Assembly (NCBI RefSeq): GCF_946222815.1
Contig: NZ_CAMJRK010000064.1
Span: 1 to 8,638, forward strand
Length of the DNA: 8,638 nucleotides
From: an uncultured Leuconostoc sp.
GTDB lineage: Bacteria > Bacillota > Bacilli > Lactobacillales > Lactobacillaceae
Direction of reading: 5' to 3'
Translations under genes and position numbers: made by a program
Shown here: positions 1 through 5,841 of the stretch, piece by piece
Layout: each line of letters starts with the position of its first letter
How positions within the stretch are numbered: the stretch's first letter is position 1
The notes under the pieces: model-generated
The model's input: only the letters and a program-made list of their open reading frames with translations
What the model was told of the DNA's origin: nothing
Database searches by the model: none

Positions 1-2
1 GG

Positions 3-59
3 GTGACACCTTATCTACGTCAAAATTTCTCCTTTTTGAACAACGATATTAAAGTATAA
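3..59 (+). CDS. Possible C-terminal tail of an upstream plus-strand gene (partial)
   Basis: The frame starting at base 3 stays open from the window edge to a TAA at 57-59 and would encode the last 18 residues, VTPYLRQNFSFLNNDIKV, of a protein that begins outside the window. The stop lies only two bases before a strong hairpin terminator at 62-109, the usual arrangement for a gene end, and the codons (CGT, CAA, AAC) suit this genome. A second frame (from base 2, stop at 50-52) is also open, so the frame choice is not certain. The fragment is too short to assign to a family. Confidence 0.35.
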   Translation: MTPYLRQNFSFLNNDIKV

Positions 60-61
60 TG

Positions 62-109
62 ACAAAAGACGACATAGTCTCCTTTAAAAAGGGCTATGTC
101 GTCTTTTGT
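62..109. terminator. Bidirectional rho-independent terminator
   Basis: A perfect 16-base-pair inverted repeat pairs 62-77 (ending GACGACATAG) with 94-109 (starting CTATGTCGTC). The intervening loop, 78-93, can itself pair a few bases (CCTTT with AAAGG). On the plus strand the stem runs into a T-rich tail (TTTTGTTTTT, 104-113). On the minus strand the stem ends in a T-rich arm followed by CATTATAC. It lies 2-3 bases from the stop of the 99-residue minus-strand gene and from the possible plus-strand stop at 59, so it probably ends converging transcripts from both sides. Confidence 0.85.
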
Positions 110-111
110 TT

Positions 112-411
112 TTAATCAACTAATGGCAAAATATTAACAATAGAAATTCGGTCACTATCATCATTTTTTAAACGTGAGATAATTTCATTGTAGCGATGTT
201 CTGATAGTGGTTCTTTTGTGTCAAAAGTTAGAATTTTATTATCAATATGGTTACGCGTACTTGGATATTCTTCGATACGATAGATGATTAATAATTTTTT
301 ATAGGCAAATGGTTGAACAATCATACCATCTAAATGTTCTTCTACTTGCTCTGTTGTTTGAGTGGCAATGCTGTCTTCAAATACTTGTTTTGCTTTTTTA
401 AATAATGCCAT
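112..411 (-). CDS. 99-residue protein of unknown function, coupled to the amidase gene
   Basis: I do not recognise this family. The product has no signal peptide, no membrane segment and no cysteine pair, so it should be cytoplasmic. Residues 1-30 look like an amphipathic helix (MALFKKAKQVFEDSIATQ followed by an acidic stretch). Residues 31-60 contain two likely beta strands (MIVQPFAYKKLLIIYRIEEY), and the end is hydrophobic (ISIVNILPLVD), which fits a small mixed alpha/beta domain. The gene is real on context: its ATG overlaps the amidase stop by one base (TAATG), a GGAG ribosome binding site lies within the last amidase codons about 7 bases upstream, and the stop is followed almost at once by a terminator. 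It is therefore probably translated by coupling from the amidase message. A role connected with cell-wall turnover is only suggested by this pairing. Confidence 0.8.
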   Translation of the reverse strand: MALFKKAKQVFEDSIATQTTEQVEEHLDGMIVQPFAYKKLLIIYRIEEYPSTRNHIDNKILTFDTKEPLSEHRYNEIISRLKNDDSDRISIVNILPLVD

Positions 412-1313
412 TATTTTATCTCCGTATTTTGTTTAAAGTAAGTAGTTAATCCGTGGGTGACCAAAGTTGCAATTTGTTGTTGATATTTTTCTGTACGAAT
501 TTTTTTAAAATTTTCTGGGTTATTAATGTAGCCTAGTTCGAGTAGTACGGCGGGCCGAGTAACATGATCTAATACAAGATACTGCGTTTTATCAATACCG
601 CGATTGTTAATAGGGAGACCATCAAGCGCATTTTTGAGCGTAGTAACTAATGCGTAACTGTTTTGATGATAGTAGAACTGAGAAACACCACTTGCAGTTG
701 TTGCACTATCTTCATTACCAGCGTGATCAAAGTGAATTGAGATTTGCGCATCTGCTTGATATTTTTCGGCTAGACGAGGAATGTGGAGCAGTGGTACAAG
801 AACATCTTGATCACGTGTCATAAGGACACGTGCACCAGTTTTTTGTAACGCTGTACGCATTTGTCGTGCTGTTCGTAATGTATATGTCTTTTCAAAAAAT
901 TTACCGTTAACCGATGCTGAACCATTGTCACCAGACAAACCTTCATATTTTTTGTTTGGATTTCCACCGTGACCAGGGTCTAAAACAATTGTAGCTTCGC
1001 TAATTGGTGTTGCGGTCTGTAACGTTTTTGATTCAGCAACCCAGCCAGCGACCCAGCCAATTTTTTCGTTGTCAGTACGTCGTACTTTGTACCAACCACG
1101 TGTCTTTTTTAGGATGATGAGATCTGTACCGTGTTTTAGAGATGCTGTAGATTTGTATGTTCGGCCAGGGCCTGTACGAAATTGTACGTTATTTGGTTGT
1201 GTTGTGGTTTTGTCTTTATTAACAAGAGAGAGAATCAGACCGAATGTTGTTATTAATACAATAGCAGTTATTACAATGCCAATTAAATTACTTAAGAGCC
1301 ATTTTTTAATCAT
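411..1313 (-). CDS. Membrane-anchored N-acetylmuramoyl-L-alanine amidase (SH3b + Amidase_3)
   Basis: A 300-residue zinc amidase that should cut the bond between MurNAc and L-alanine of the peptidoglycan stem peptide on the outer face of the membrane. Residues 1-4 (MIKK) and a hydrophobic stretch at about 5-31 form a signal anchor. Residues about 42-95 are a bacterial SH3 domain (VQFRTGPG, then GWYKVRR and GWVAGWVAES), expected to bind cell wall. Residues about 107-295 are the Amidase_3 catalytic domain: LDPGHGG with His115, FFEKTYTL with Glu141, SIHFDHAGN with His194 as likely zinc ligands, and LLELGYINNPEN with Glu259 as the likely catalytic acid. All four are present, so it should be active. 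The ATG has only a weak ribosome binding site (TAGGT). Its stop overlaps the next gene's start. It could be a CwlC/LytC-type autolysin used in daughter-cell separation; the exact role cannot be read from sequence. Confidence 0.92.
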   Translation of the reverse strand: MIKKWLLSNLIGIVITAIVLITTFGLILSLVNKDKTTTQPNNVQFRTGPGRTYKSTASLKHGTDLIILKKTRGWYKVRRTDNEKIGWVAGWVAESKTLQTATPISEATIVLDPGHGGNPNKKYEGLSGDNGSASVNGKFFEKTYTLRTARQMRTALQKTGARVLMTRDQDVLVPLLHIPRLAEKYQADAQISIHFDHAGNEDSATTASGVSQFYYHQNSYALVTTLKNALDGLPINNRGIDKTQYLVLDHVTRPAVLLELGYINNPENFKKIRTEKYQQQIATLVTHGLTTYFKQNTEIK

Positions 1314-1348
1314 TTTATACCTACGCGAATCAATTTATATGTATTAAT

Positions 1349-1357
1349 ATTGTAACA
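1349..1357 (-). promoter_or_regulatory. Extended -10 promoter of the amidase operon
   Basis: Read on the minus strand this is TGTTACAAT, a TGn extended -10 with TACAAT as the hexamer. It puts the transcription start near 1342, about 29 bases before the amidase ATG. No good -35 is present at 16-18 bases upstream, as expected when an extended -10 carries the promoter. It mirrors the ackA promoter element. Confidence 0.45.
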
Positions 1358-1387
1358 CATATCAACGTGTCCTTTACTTTCAAAAAA

Positions 1388-1396
1388 TGTTACAAT
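1388..1396 (+). promoter_or_regulatory. Extended -10 promoter of ackA
   Basis: TGTTACAAT on the plus strand is an extended -10 with the start expected near 1403, giving an untranslated leader of about 65 bases. The -35 area around 1368-1373 (TGTCCT) is poor. I found no convincing CcpA (cre) operator in 1314-1467, although ackA is under CcpA control in several other Firmicutes. Confidence 0.45.
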
Positions 1397-1467
1397 AATT
1401 CTATGGCATATCAAGCACCGCATGTTATGAAGTAATACTTAAACTTAAAGATAAAAAGGAAAACATT

Positions 1468-2715
1468 ATGTCAAAAGTAATGGCGGTCAACGCCGGTAGT
1501 TCATCACTTAAATTTCAATTGCTAGAAATGCCTGAAGAAGAGGTATTGATGCAAGGAATTATTGAACGTATTGGGCAAGAAAATGCTGAAATATCTATTA
1601 AATATGGTCAAAACATTGAACCAAAGCGTTTGATTGGCACTGAAGAAGGTCATATCACCTTGACAAAAAATGGTGGTCAAAAATTTGAGCATGAAATGGC
1701 AATTAAGGATCATGATCAGGCGATCGATATTTTGTTACAGAAAATGACAGATCTTGGTATTGTCAAAGATTTCAATGAAATCACTGGTGTCGGTCACCGT
1801 GTTGTTGCTGGTGGTGAATGGTTCAATCATTCGGTTGTTGTCACTGAAGAAGTTTTGACAAAAATTGATCGTTTGGCAGATTACGCACCGTTACACAATC
1901 CAGCCAATGCCATGGGTATTCGTGCTTTTCAAAAGTTGTTGCCAGACGCATTGTCTGTCGCAGTATTTGACACTTCTTTTCATCAAACAATGCCTGAAAA
2001 AAATTATCTTTATAGCATTCCTTATGAATATTATGCACGTTATGGCGCACGTAAATACGGTGCGCACGGCACATCACATCGCTATGTAACTGAACGTGCT
2101 GCCAAAAAATTAGGTATCCCACTTGATGAATTTAATGCAATTTCATTCCATTTAGGTGCGGGTGCTTCAATTACAGCTATTAAGAACGGTAAATCATATG
2201 ATACATCAATGGGATTCACGCCATTAGCGGGATTGACGATGGCAACACGTTCTGGCGATGTTGATCCATCATTAGTTTACTATATTCAAGAACGCGAAGG
2301 TCTGTCGAATGAAGAAATGTTATCAGTATTAAATAAAAAATCTGGTTTACTGGGTATTTCGACGATTTCAAGTGATATGCGTGATTTAGAAGAAGTGCAA
2401 GAAACTAACACGCATGCTAAACTAGCACTTGATATGTTCTATGATCGTGTTATTCGTTACGCTGGACAATACTTTGCTGAATTAGGACGTGTTGATGCGG
2501 TTATCTTCACTGCTGGTATTGGTGAAAATGATGCTGTAACACGTGCGAAAGTTTTAGAAGCGTTGGCATTTGCTGGCGTTAAAATAGACAATGATGCTAA
2601 TAATATTCGTGGAAAAGAAGCCATTTTGACGACTGAAGACTCAACTGTTACTGGATTATTGATTCCAACTAATGAAGAATTAATGATTGCACGTGATGTA
2701 GAATCACTACGTTAA
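1468..2715 (+). CDS. ackA: Acetate kinase
   Basis: Cytoplasmic enzyme that converts acetyl phosphate and ADP to acetate and ATP. In heterofermentative lactic acid bacteria it earns the extra ATP of the phosphoketolase pathway. At 415 residues it is close to, slightly longer than, the usual 395-410. The ASKHA-fold motifs appear in order: VNAGSSSLK (N8), GHRVVAGGE (R111), FDTSFHQTMP (D168, catalytic), YGAHGTSHRY (H200, H204), FHLGAGAS (H228), MATRSGDVDP (R261), FTAGIGEN (347-354) and TNEEL near the end. The usual phosphate-loop motif HLGNGAS reads HLGAGAS here (Ala231). The other active-site residues listed are intact, so activity is still expected. An AAGGA ribosome binding site (1456-1460) lies 7 bases before the ATG. 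The gene is monocistronic: divergent from the amidase and convergent with pyrD, with terminators after it. Confidence 0.97.
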   Translation: MSKVMAVNAGSSSLKFQLLEMPEEEVLMQGIIERIGQENAEISIKYGQNIEPKRLIGTEEGHITLTKNGGQKFEHEMAIKDHDQAIDILLQKMTDLGIVKDFNEITGVGHRVVAGGEWFNHSVVVTEEVLTKIDRLADYAPLHNPANAMGIRAFQKLLPDALSVAVFDTSFHQTMPEKNYLYSIPYEYYARYGARKYGAHGTSHRYVTERAAKKLGIPLDEFNAISFHLGAGASITAIKNGKSYDTSMGFTPLAGLTMATRSGDVDPSLVYYIQEREGLSNEEMLSVLNKKSGLLGISTISSDMRDLEEVQETNTHAKLALDMFYDRVIRYAGQYFAELGRVDAVIFTAGIGENDAVTRAKVLEALAFAGVKIDNDANNIRGKEAILTTEDSTVTGLLIPTNEELMIARDVESLR

Positions 2716-2732
2716 AAATTTAATTATTATAC

Positions 2733-2770
2733 TTTAAAAGCAAGCCGTCTATAATAAGCTTGCTTTTAAA
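2733..2770 (+). terminator. Terminator of ackA
   Basis: A 13-base-pair stem joins TTTAAAAGCAAGC (2733-2745) to GCTTGCTTTTAAA (2758-2770) around a 12-base loop, starting 17 bases after the ackA stop. The 3' arm is T-rich and is followed by TTTGTTGTT. The GC-rich part sits near the loop, so the hairpin is moderate rather than strong. A second hairpin follows within 20 bases. Confidence 0.75.
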
Positions 2771-2789
2771 TTTGTTGTTAAGCACAATA

Positions 2790-2823
2790 AAAAAGATTGA
2801 TATTTTAAAATATCAATCTTTTT
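2790..2823. terminator. Perfect-palindrome bidirectional terminator between ackA and pyrD
   Basis: A perfect 34-base palindrome: AAAAAGATTGATATTTT (2790-2806) is followed directly by its reverse complement (2807-2823). The folded form would need a few bases opened as a loop at the centre (TTTTAAAA). T tracts lie at the end in both directions: CTTTTT ending at 2823 on the plus strand, and TTTTTTATTG on the minus strand. It starts 6 bases beyond the pyrD stop, so it is probably the main pyrD terminator and a backup for ackA. Confidence 0.8.
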
Positions 2824-2828
2824 ATAGT

Positions 2829-3767
2829 TTATGATATGACTTTTAATTGGCCACGTACATCATCTAAAGAATGATAGCCCTTTGATGTGAGTATCTCGGT
2901 TAATTCCTTCTCTAATCTTTCAAATACTGTGATGCCTTCAATAGCAAGTTGCGAACCGACTTCAACTAAGTCAGCACCACACAATAGATGGTCATAGACA
3001 TCACGACCAGTTGTCACACCGCCTGTGCCAATAATTTTAATATTCTTATTTAATCTGTCGCGCAATGCACGAACATTGGCTAATGCTGTTGCTTTGACTA
3101 ACGTGCCACCAATGCCACCAAAACCGGCTTTAGGTTTAATAACGACCGTATCAGTGTTCTCATCAATGACTAAGCCGTTACCAATAGAATTAATGGTGTT
3201 AACAAAAGCTAAGGGGAATTTATTCAAGACAGCAGCAATATCATCAAAATGAACAATGTCAAAATAGGGGGGTAATTTAACGCCTAAAGGCTTTTTAAAA
3301 AAGGCAAAGGCTTCAGTTAGTATTTGTTCTGTAGCTTCAAAATCATAACCAGTTTGAGGTTTGCCGGGGACATTTGGGCAGGACAGATTTAATTCAATGA
3401 GACCATCAAAATCAGCGTCTTGTAATTGATGTAACATATCAATATTTTCTTGTTTTGATAAACCAGCAATTGAAAAGAAAATTGGCTTATCAGTTTCTTT
3501 AGTGGAAACATAGTCCATATAATAGTCAAAGCCTTCATTAGGTAATCCCATTGAATTAATCGTTCCTAAACCATTGCTTAATTCATAATAACGTGGTGAG
3601 GGATTACCAGGACGTACTAAGGGCGTGGCTGACTTAGTGACAACGGATCCAGTATATTCAGATGCTAGGACAGCATCTAATTCCTGACTTGTTTGGCACA
3701 TGACACCAGCAGCGTTAAGTAGAATATGATTAAAATGGTAGTTTTGAATATTGGCTGTGAGTTGCAT
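2829..3767 (-). CDS. pyrD: Dihydroorotate dehydrogenase, class 1A (fumarate-type)
   Basis: Oxidises dihydroorotate to orotate, the fourth step of de novo pyrimidine synthesis, in the cytosol. The 312-residue protein follows the Lactococcus lactis PyrDA pattern closely: TKSATPLVRPGNPSPRYY, INSMGLPNEGFDYY, SIAGLSKQEN, LNLSCPNVPGKPQ with the catalytic Cys130 characteristic of class 1 enzymes, GVKLPPYFD (Lys164), NSIGNGL, KPKAGFGGIGG and the FMN phosphate-binding IGTGG (246-250). Class 1A enzymes are FMN-only homodimers that use fumarate as electron acceptor. That fits the absence here of a pyrK gene, needed by class 1B, and of an N-terminal membrane helix, needed by class 2. The start is set by a very strong ribosome binding site. 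The gene stands alone, not in a pyr operon, and converges with ackA. Confidence 0.96.
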   Translation of the reverse strand: MQLTANIQNYHFNHILLNAAGVMCQTSQELDAVLASEYTGSVVTKSATPLVRPGNPSPRYYELSNGLGTINSMGLPNEGFDYYMDYVSTKETDKPIFFSIAGLSKQENIDMLHQLQDADFDGLIELNLSCPNVPGKPQTGYDFEATEQILTEAFAFFKKPLGVKLPPYFDIVHFDDIAAVLNKFPLAFVNTINSIGNGLVIDENTDTVVIKPKAGFGGIGGTLVKATALANVRALRDRLNKNIKIIGTGGVTTGRDVYDHLLCGADLVEVGSQLAIEGITVFERLEKELTEILTSKGYHSLDDVRGQLKVIS

Positions 3768-3774
3768 GATTGGT

Positions 3775-3781
3775 CTCCTCC
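3775..3781 (-). promoter_or_regulatory. Strong ribosome binding site of pyrD
   Basis: Read on the minus strand this is GGAGGAG, placed 7 bases before the pyrD ATG (3765-3767). It is the best match to the anti-Shine-Dalgarno sequence in the window and fixes the pyrD start. Confidence 0.85.
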
Positions 3782-3815
3782 GACTAATATGATATTCTCG
3801 TGAAATGTTTATCTA

Positions 3816-3824
3816 AGTATAACA
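3816..3824 (-). promoter_or_regulatory. Probable pyrD promoter (extended -10)
   Basis: On the minus strand the sequence reads TGTTATACT, an extended -10 with the TATACT hexamer. The start would be near 3809, giving a leader of about 40 bases. The -35 zone is only T-rich (TTTTTA at 17 bases). No PyrR-type antiterminator or attenuator fold fits in so short a leader, and I see none. Confidence 0.5.
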
Positions 3825-3846
3825 AAAAAATAACACGATAAAAAGG

Positions 3847-3873
3847 ATGAATGTTGGGTATAATAATAATATG
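3847..3873 (+). promoter_or_regulatory. Ambiguous start region of the ABC-F gene, with a possible 7-codon leader frame
   Basis: Several signals overlap here. An in-frame ATG at 3847-3849 would add MNVGYNNN to the protein but directly abuts AAAAAGG, leaving no ribosome-binding spacing. A different-frame ATG at 3851 opens a seven-codon frame, MLGIIII, using four consecutive ATA codons, whose TGA (3872-3874) overlaps the ATG at 3871. A perfect TATAAT hexamer (3859-3864) ends 6 bases before that same ATG, so if it is a promoter the message would start at the ATG with no leader. An (AAT)-type triplet run causes several of these coincidences. I prefer 3871 as the start because homologues typically begin with a short lead such as MKxFxVxNL. 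Confidence 0.4.
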
Positions 3874-5751
3874 AAACAATTTAGAGTAGACAATTTAAAA
3901 AGTACGTACGGTGAGAAAGTGTTATTTAACAATATCTCATTTTTAATCACAGAAGGTGACCGTATTGGTCTAATTGGTGTTAATGGGTCTGGTAAAACGT
4001 CTCTACTTAATGCTATTTCGGGTGTTAATCTGGCCGATTCAGGTAAAATATTCAAACAAAATGATTATACTATAGGTTATTTAACGCAAAATCCAGCGTT
4101 AGATGATAATGCTTTAGTAATGGATGCGATTTTTTCCGGTGATCAACCAGTTTTCAAAACGATTAGACAATACCAATATGCATTGCAACAATTTGGTGAA
4201 CAGCCGACTAATATTAAAGTTGCACAAAAGTTTGAAGATGCACAAAATGCTATGGATCGCGATGAAGCTTGGACCACTGAGGCGCAGGTTAAATCTATTT
4301 TAACGCAATTACACATGCCTGACTTGCAAAGACAAATTAGTGAATTATCGGGCGGACAGCGTAAACGTGTCGGTTTAGCACAAATATTAATTGAAGCGCC
4401 TGATTTGTTAATTTTAGATGAACCAACAAACCATCTAGATTTTGATTCAATTGCATGGTTAGAAAAATACCTTGCCAATTATAAAGGTGCTGTTATAGCA
4501 GTAACTCACGACCGTTATTTTTTGGATGCCGTGACAACACGTATTTTTGAATTATCGTTTGGTGACCTGTATGAATATAAAGGTAACTATCAAGCCTATA
4601 TGATCGGTAAATCTCAACGTGTTGAACAAAGCAAGGTGGCTGATCATAAACAGCAACAGCTTTATAAACAAGAACTTGCTTGGATGCGTAAATCAGCACG
4701 CGCGCGAACAACGAAACAAACGGCTCGTGAAAATTCTTTTTCTGAATTAGAATCACAAATGGGTAATTTGAAGTTAGACGATGATGTTGCTGTGAATTTA
4801 GGACAGCAACGTTTGGGTAAAAAAGTGATTGTTATTGAGAATGCTAGTATTCAGTTCGATGATAAAATCATATTGAAAAATTTCAATTTACGTATAGCAG
4901 CAGGTGATCGTATTGGCATTACCGGTGAAAATGGTGCCGGTAAATCAACCTTTTTGAATGCAATTGCAGGGCGCTTACCTGTAACTAGCGGGGTAATTGA
5001 ATTAGGCGAAACGGTCAAAATGGCCTATTATACGCAAACGACAGAAGAAATACCAGATGATAAAAGAGTCATTGCCTATTTGTCAGACGTTGCTGAATCG
5101 GTGACAGATAAAAATGGTAATCAAGTGAGTGTTTCAGAACTGCTAGAACAATTTTTGTTTCCACCTTTTATGCACGGTACACTGATACGTAAGTTATCCG
5201 GTGGTGAAAAAAGACGATTGTATCTTTTGAAATTGCTATTACAACAACCAAATGTTTTATTATTGGATGAACCAACCAATGATTTGGATATTGGCACGTT
5301 AACTGTGTTAGAGGATTTTTTATCGGGATTTTCTGGGGCTGTTATTACTGTTTCTCATGATCGTTACTTTTTAGATAAGGTAGCCAATCAATTATATATG
5401 TTCCAAGGGAATGGCATTGTTGAACGGTACGATGGGTTATTTAGCCAATATTTGATACAACATGCGGATGATCAACCAAAAACAGCGGAAAAGTTAATTG
5501 TTGAAAAGACGCAATCAGTTACAGTACAAAAGAAAAAATTAACCTATAATGAGAAAAAAGAATGGGCAACAATTGAAGATGAGATTGCAAAATTAGAAAA
5601 TAGATTAAGTACGATACCAGACGATATGGCAAAAAACGGGACCGATTATGTTAAACTAGGTGATTTGCAAAAAGAATCCGACAAACTAGAAGCAGAACTT
5701 GATGAGAAAATGTCGCGATGGGAATATCTGGGTGACATTGTAGGTGATTAG
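3871..5751 (+). CDS. ABC-F family ATPase, Uup/YfmR type
   Basis: A 626-residue cytoplasmic protein (634 if it starts at 3847) with two ABC ATPase domains and no membrane segments. ABC-F proteins bind the ribosome near the E site and act on stalled or initiating ribosomes; they are not transporters. First domain: Walker A GVNGSGKTS (36-44), signature LSGGQ (159-163), Walker B LLILDEPTNHLD with Glu184, switch His213. A charged linker at about 234-317, the part that reaches the P-site tRNA in this family, contains RKSARARTTKQTARE. Second domain: GENGAGKST (352-360), LSGGE (442-446), VLLLDEPTNDLD (Glu467), His496. A Lys/Glu-rich C-terminal region at about 552-622 should form a coiled-coil hairpin as in Uup. 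That tail and the length favour Uup/YfmR over EttA or drug-resistance ABC-F. B. subtilis YfmR helps ribosomes through difficult stretches such as polyproline. No terminator separates it clearly from dprA. Confidence 0.93.
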   Translation: MKQFRVDNLKSTYGEKVLFNNISFLITEGDRIGLIGVNGSGKTSLLNAISGVNLADSGKIFKQNDYTIGYLTQNPALDDNALVMDAIFSGDQPVFKTIRQYQYALQQFGEQPTNIKVAQKFEDAQNAMDRDEAWTTEAQVKSILTQLHMPDLQRQISELSGGQRKRVGLAQILIEAPDLLILDEPTNHLDFDSIAWLEKYLANYKGAVIAVTHDRYFLDAVTTRIFELSFGDLYEYKGNYQAYMIGKSQRVEQSKVADHKQQQLYKQELAWMRKSARARTTKQTARENSFSELESQMGNLKLDDDVAVNLGQQRLGKKVIVIENASIQFDDKIILKNFNLRIAAGDRIGITGENGAGKSTFLNAIAGRLPVTSGVIELGETVKMAYYTQTTEEIPDDKRVIAYLSDVAESVTDKNGNQVSVSELLEQFLFPPFMHGTLIRKLSGGEKRRLYLLKLLLQQPNVLLLDEPTNDLDIGTLTVLEDFLSGFSGAVITVSHDRYFLDKVANQLYMFQGNGIVERYDGLFSQYLIQHADDQPKTAEKLIVEKTQSVTVQKKKLTYNEKKEWATIEDEIAKLENRLSTIPDDMAKNGTDYVKLGDLQKESDKLEAELDEKMSRWEYLGDIVGD

Positions 5752-5760
5752 ATTTGTAGT

Positions 5761-5789
5761 TTAATTTATGATTTGTGTTATGCTATAGT
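5761..5789 (+). promoter_or_regulatory. Probable dprA promoter
   Basis: TTAATT (5761-5766), a 17-base spacer and an extended -10 TGCTATAGT (5781-5789, hexamer TATAGT) give a plausible sigma-A promoter with its start near 5796, about 46 bases before the dprA ATG. A second possible extended -10, TGTGATAAT, follows at 5795-5803. No ComX/sigma-H-type CIN box is obvious upstream of dprA, which argues against strict competence control, but the consensus in this group is poorly known to me. Confidence 0.45.
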
Positions 5790-5841
5790 TTTTTTGTGAT
5801 AATGACCATGAAATAACGTATTATTTTCTGAGGAAAACGAT

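Larger units (their letters stand above)
1348..1397. repeat. 10-base inverted repeat in the divergent ackA/amidase region
   Basis: TATTGTAACA at 1348-1357 recurs as its exact reverse complement at 1388-1397, with 30 bases between the arms. Each arm contains one of the two proposed extended -10 elements, so the repeat may simply be two similar promoters facing away from each other. The expected -35 zones for both directions fall in the same interval (about 1368-1377). Confidence 0.6.

Noticed and set aside
55..60. TATAAT just before the first terminator, as a possible plus-strand promoter
   Set aside because: No usable -35 or TGn lies at the right distance, and transcription would start inside the terminator hairpin. 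It more likely reflects the AT-rich end of the upstream gene.
1069..1347. A 92-codon plus-strand open frame antisense to the start of the amidase gene
   Set aside because: It lies opposite the anchor and SH3b-coding part of a well-supported gene, has no ribosome binding site of note, and its residue composition looks like a reverse-strand artefact.
1381..1467. Search for a CcpA operator (cre) upstream of ackA
   Set aside because: No sequence here matches the TGWAANCGNTNWCA pattern closely enough to call.
3813..4055. An 80-codon minus-strand open frame across the pyrD/ABC-F gap and the ABC-F start
   Set aside because: Most of it is antisense to the first ABC domain (Walker A region), and it shows no domain or translation signal.
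5811..5826. AT-only hairpin (AAATAA and TTATTT around CGTA) just before the dprA ribosome binding site, as a terminator or RNA switch
   Set aside because: Six A-T pairs are too weak to act as a terminator, and there is no T tract of the right kind. It is probably chance in AT-rich DNA.
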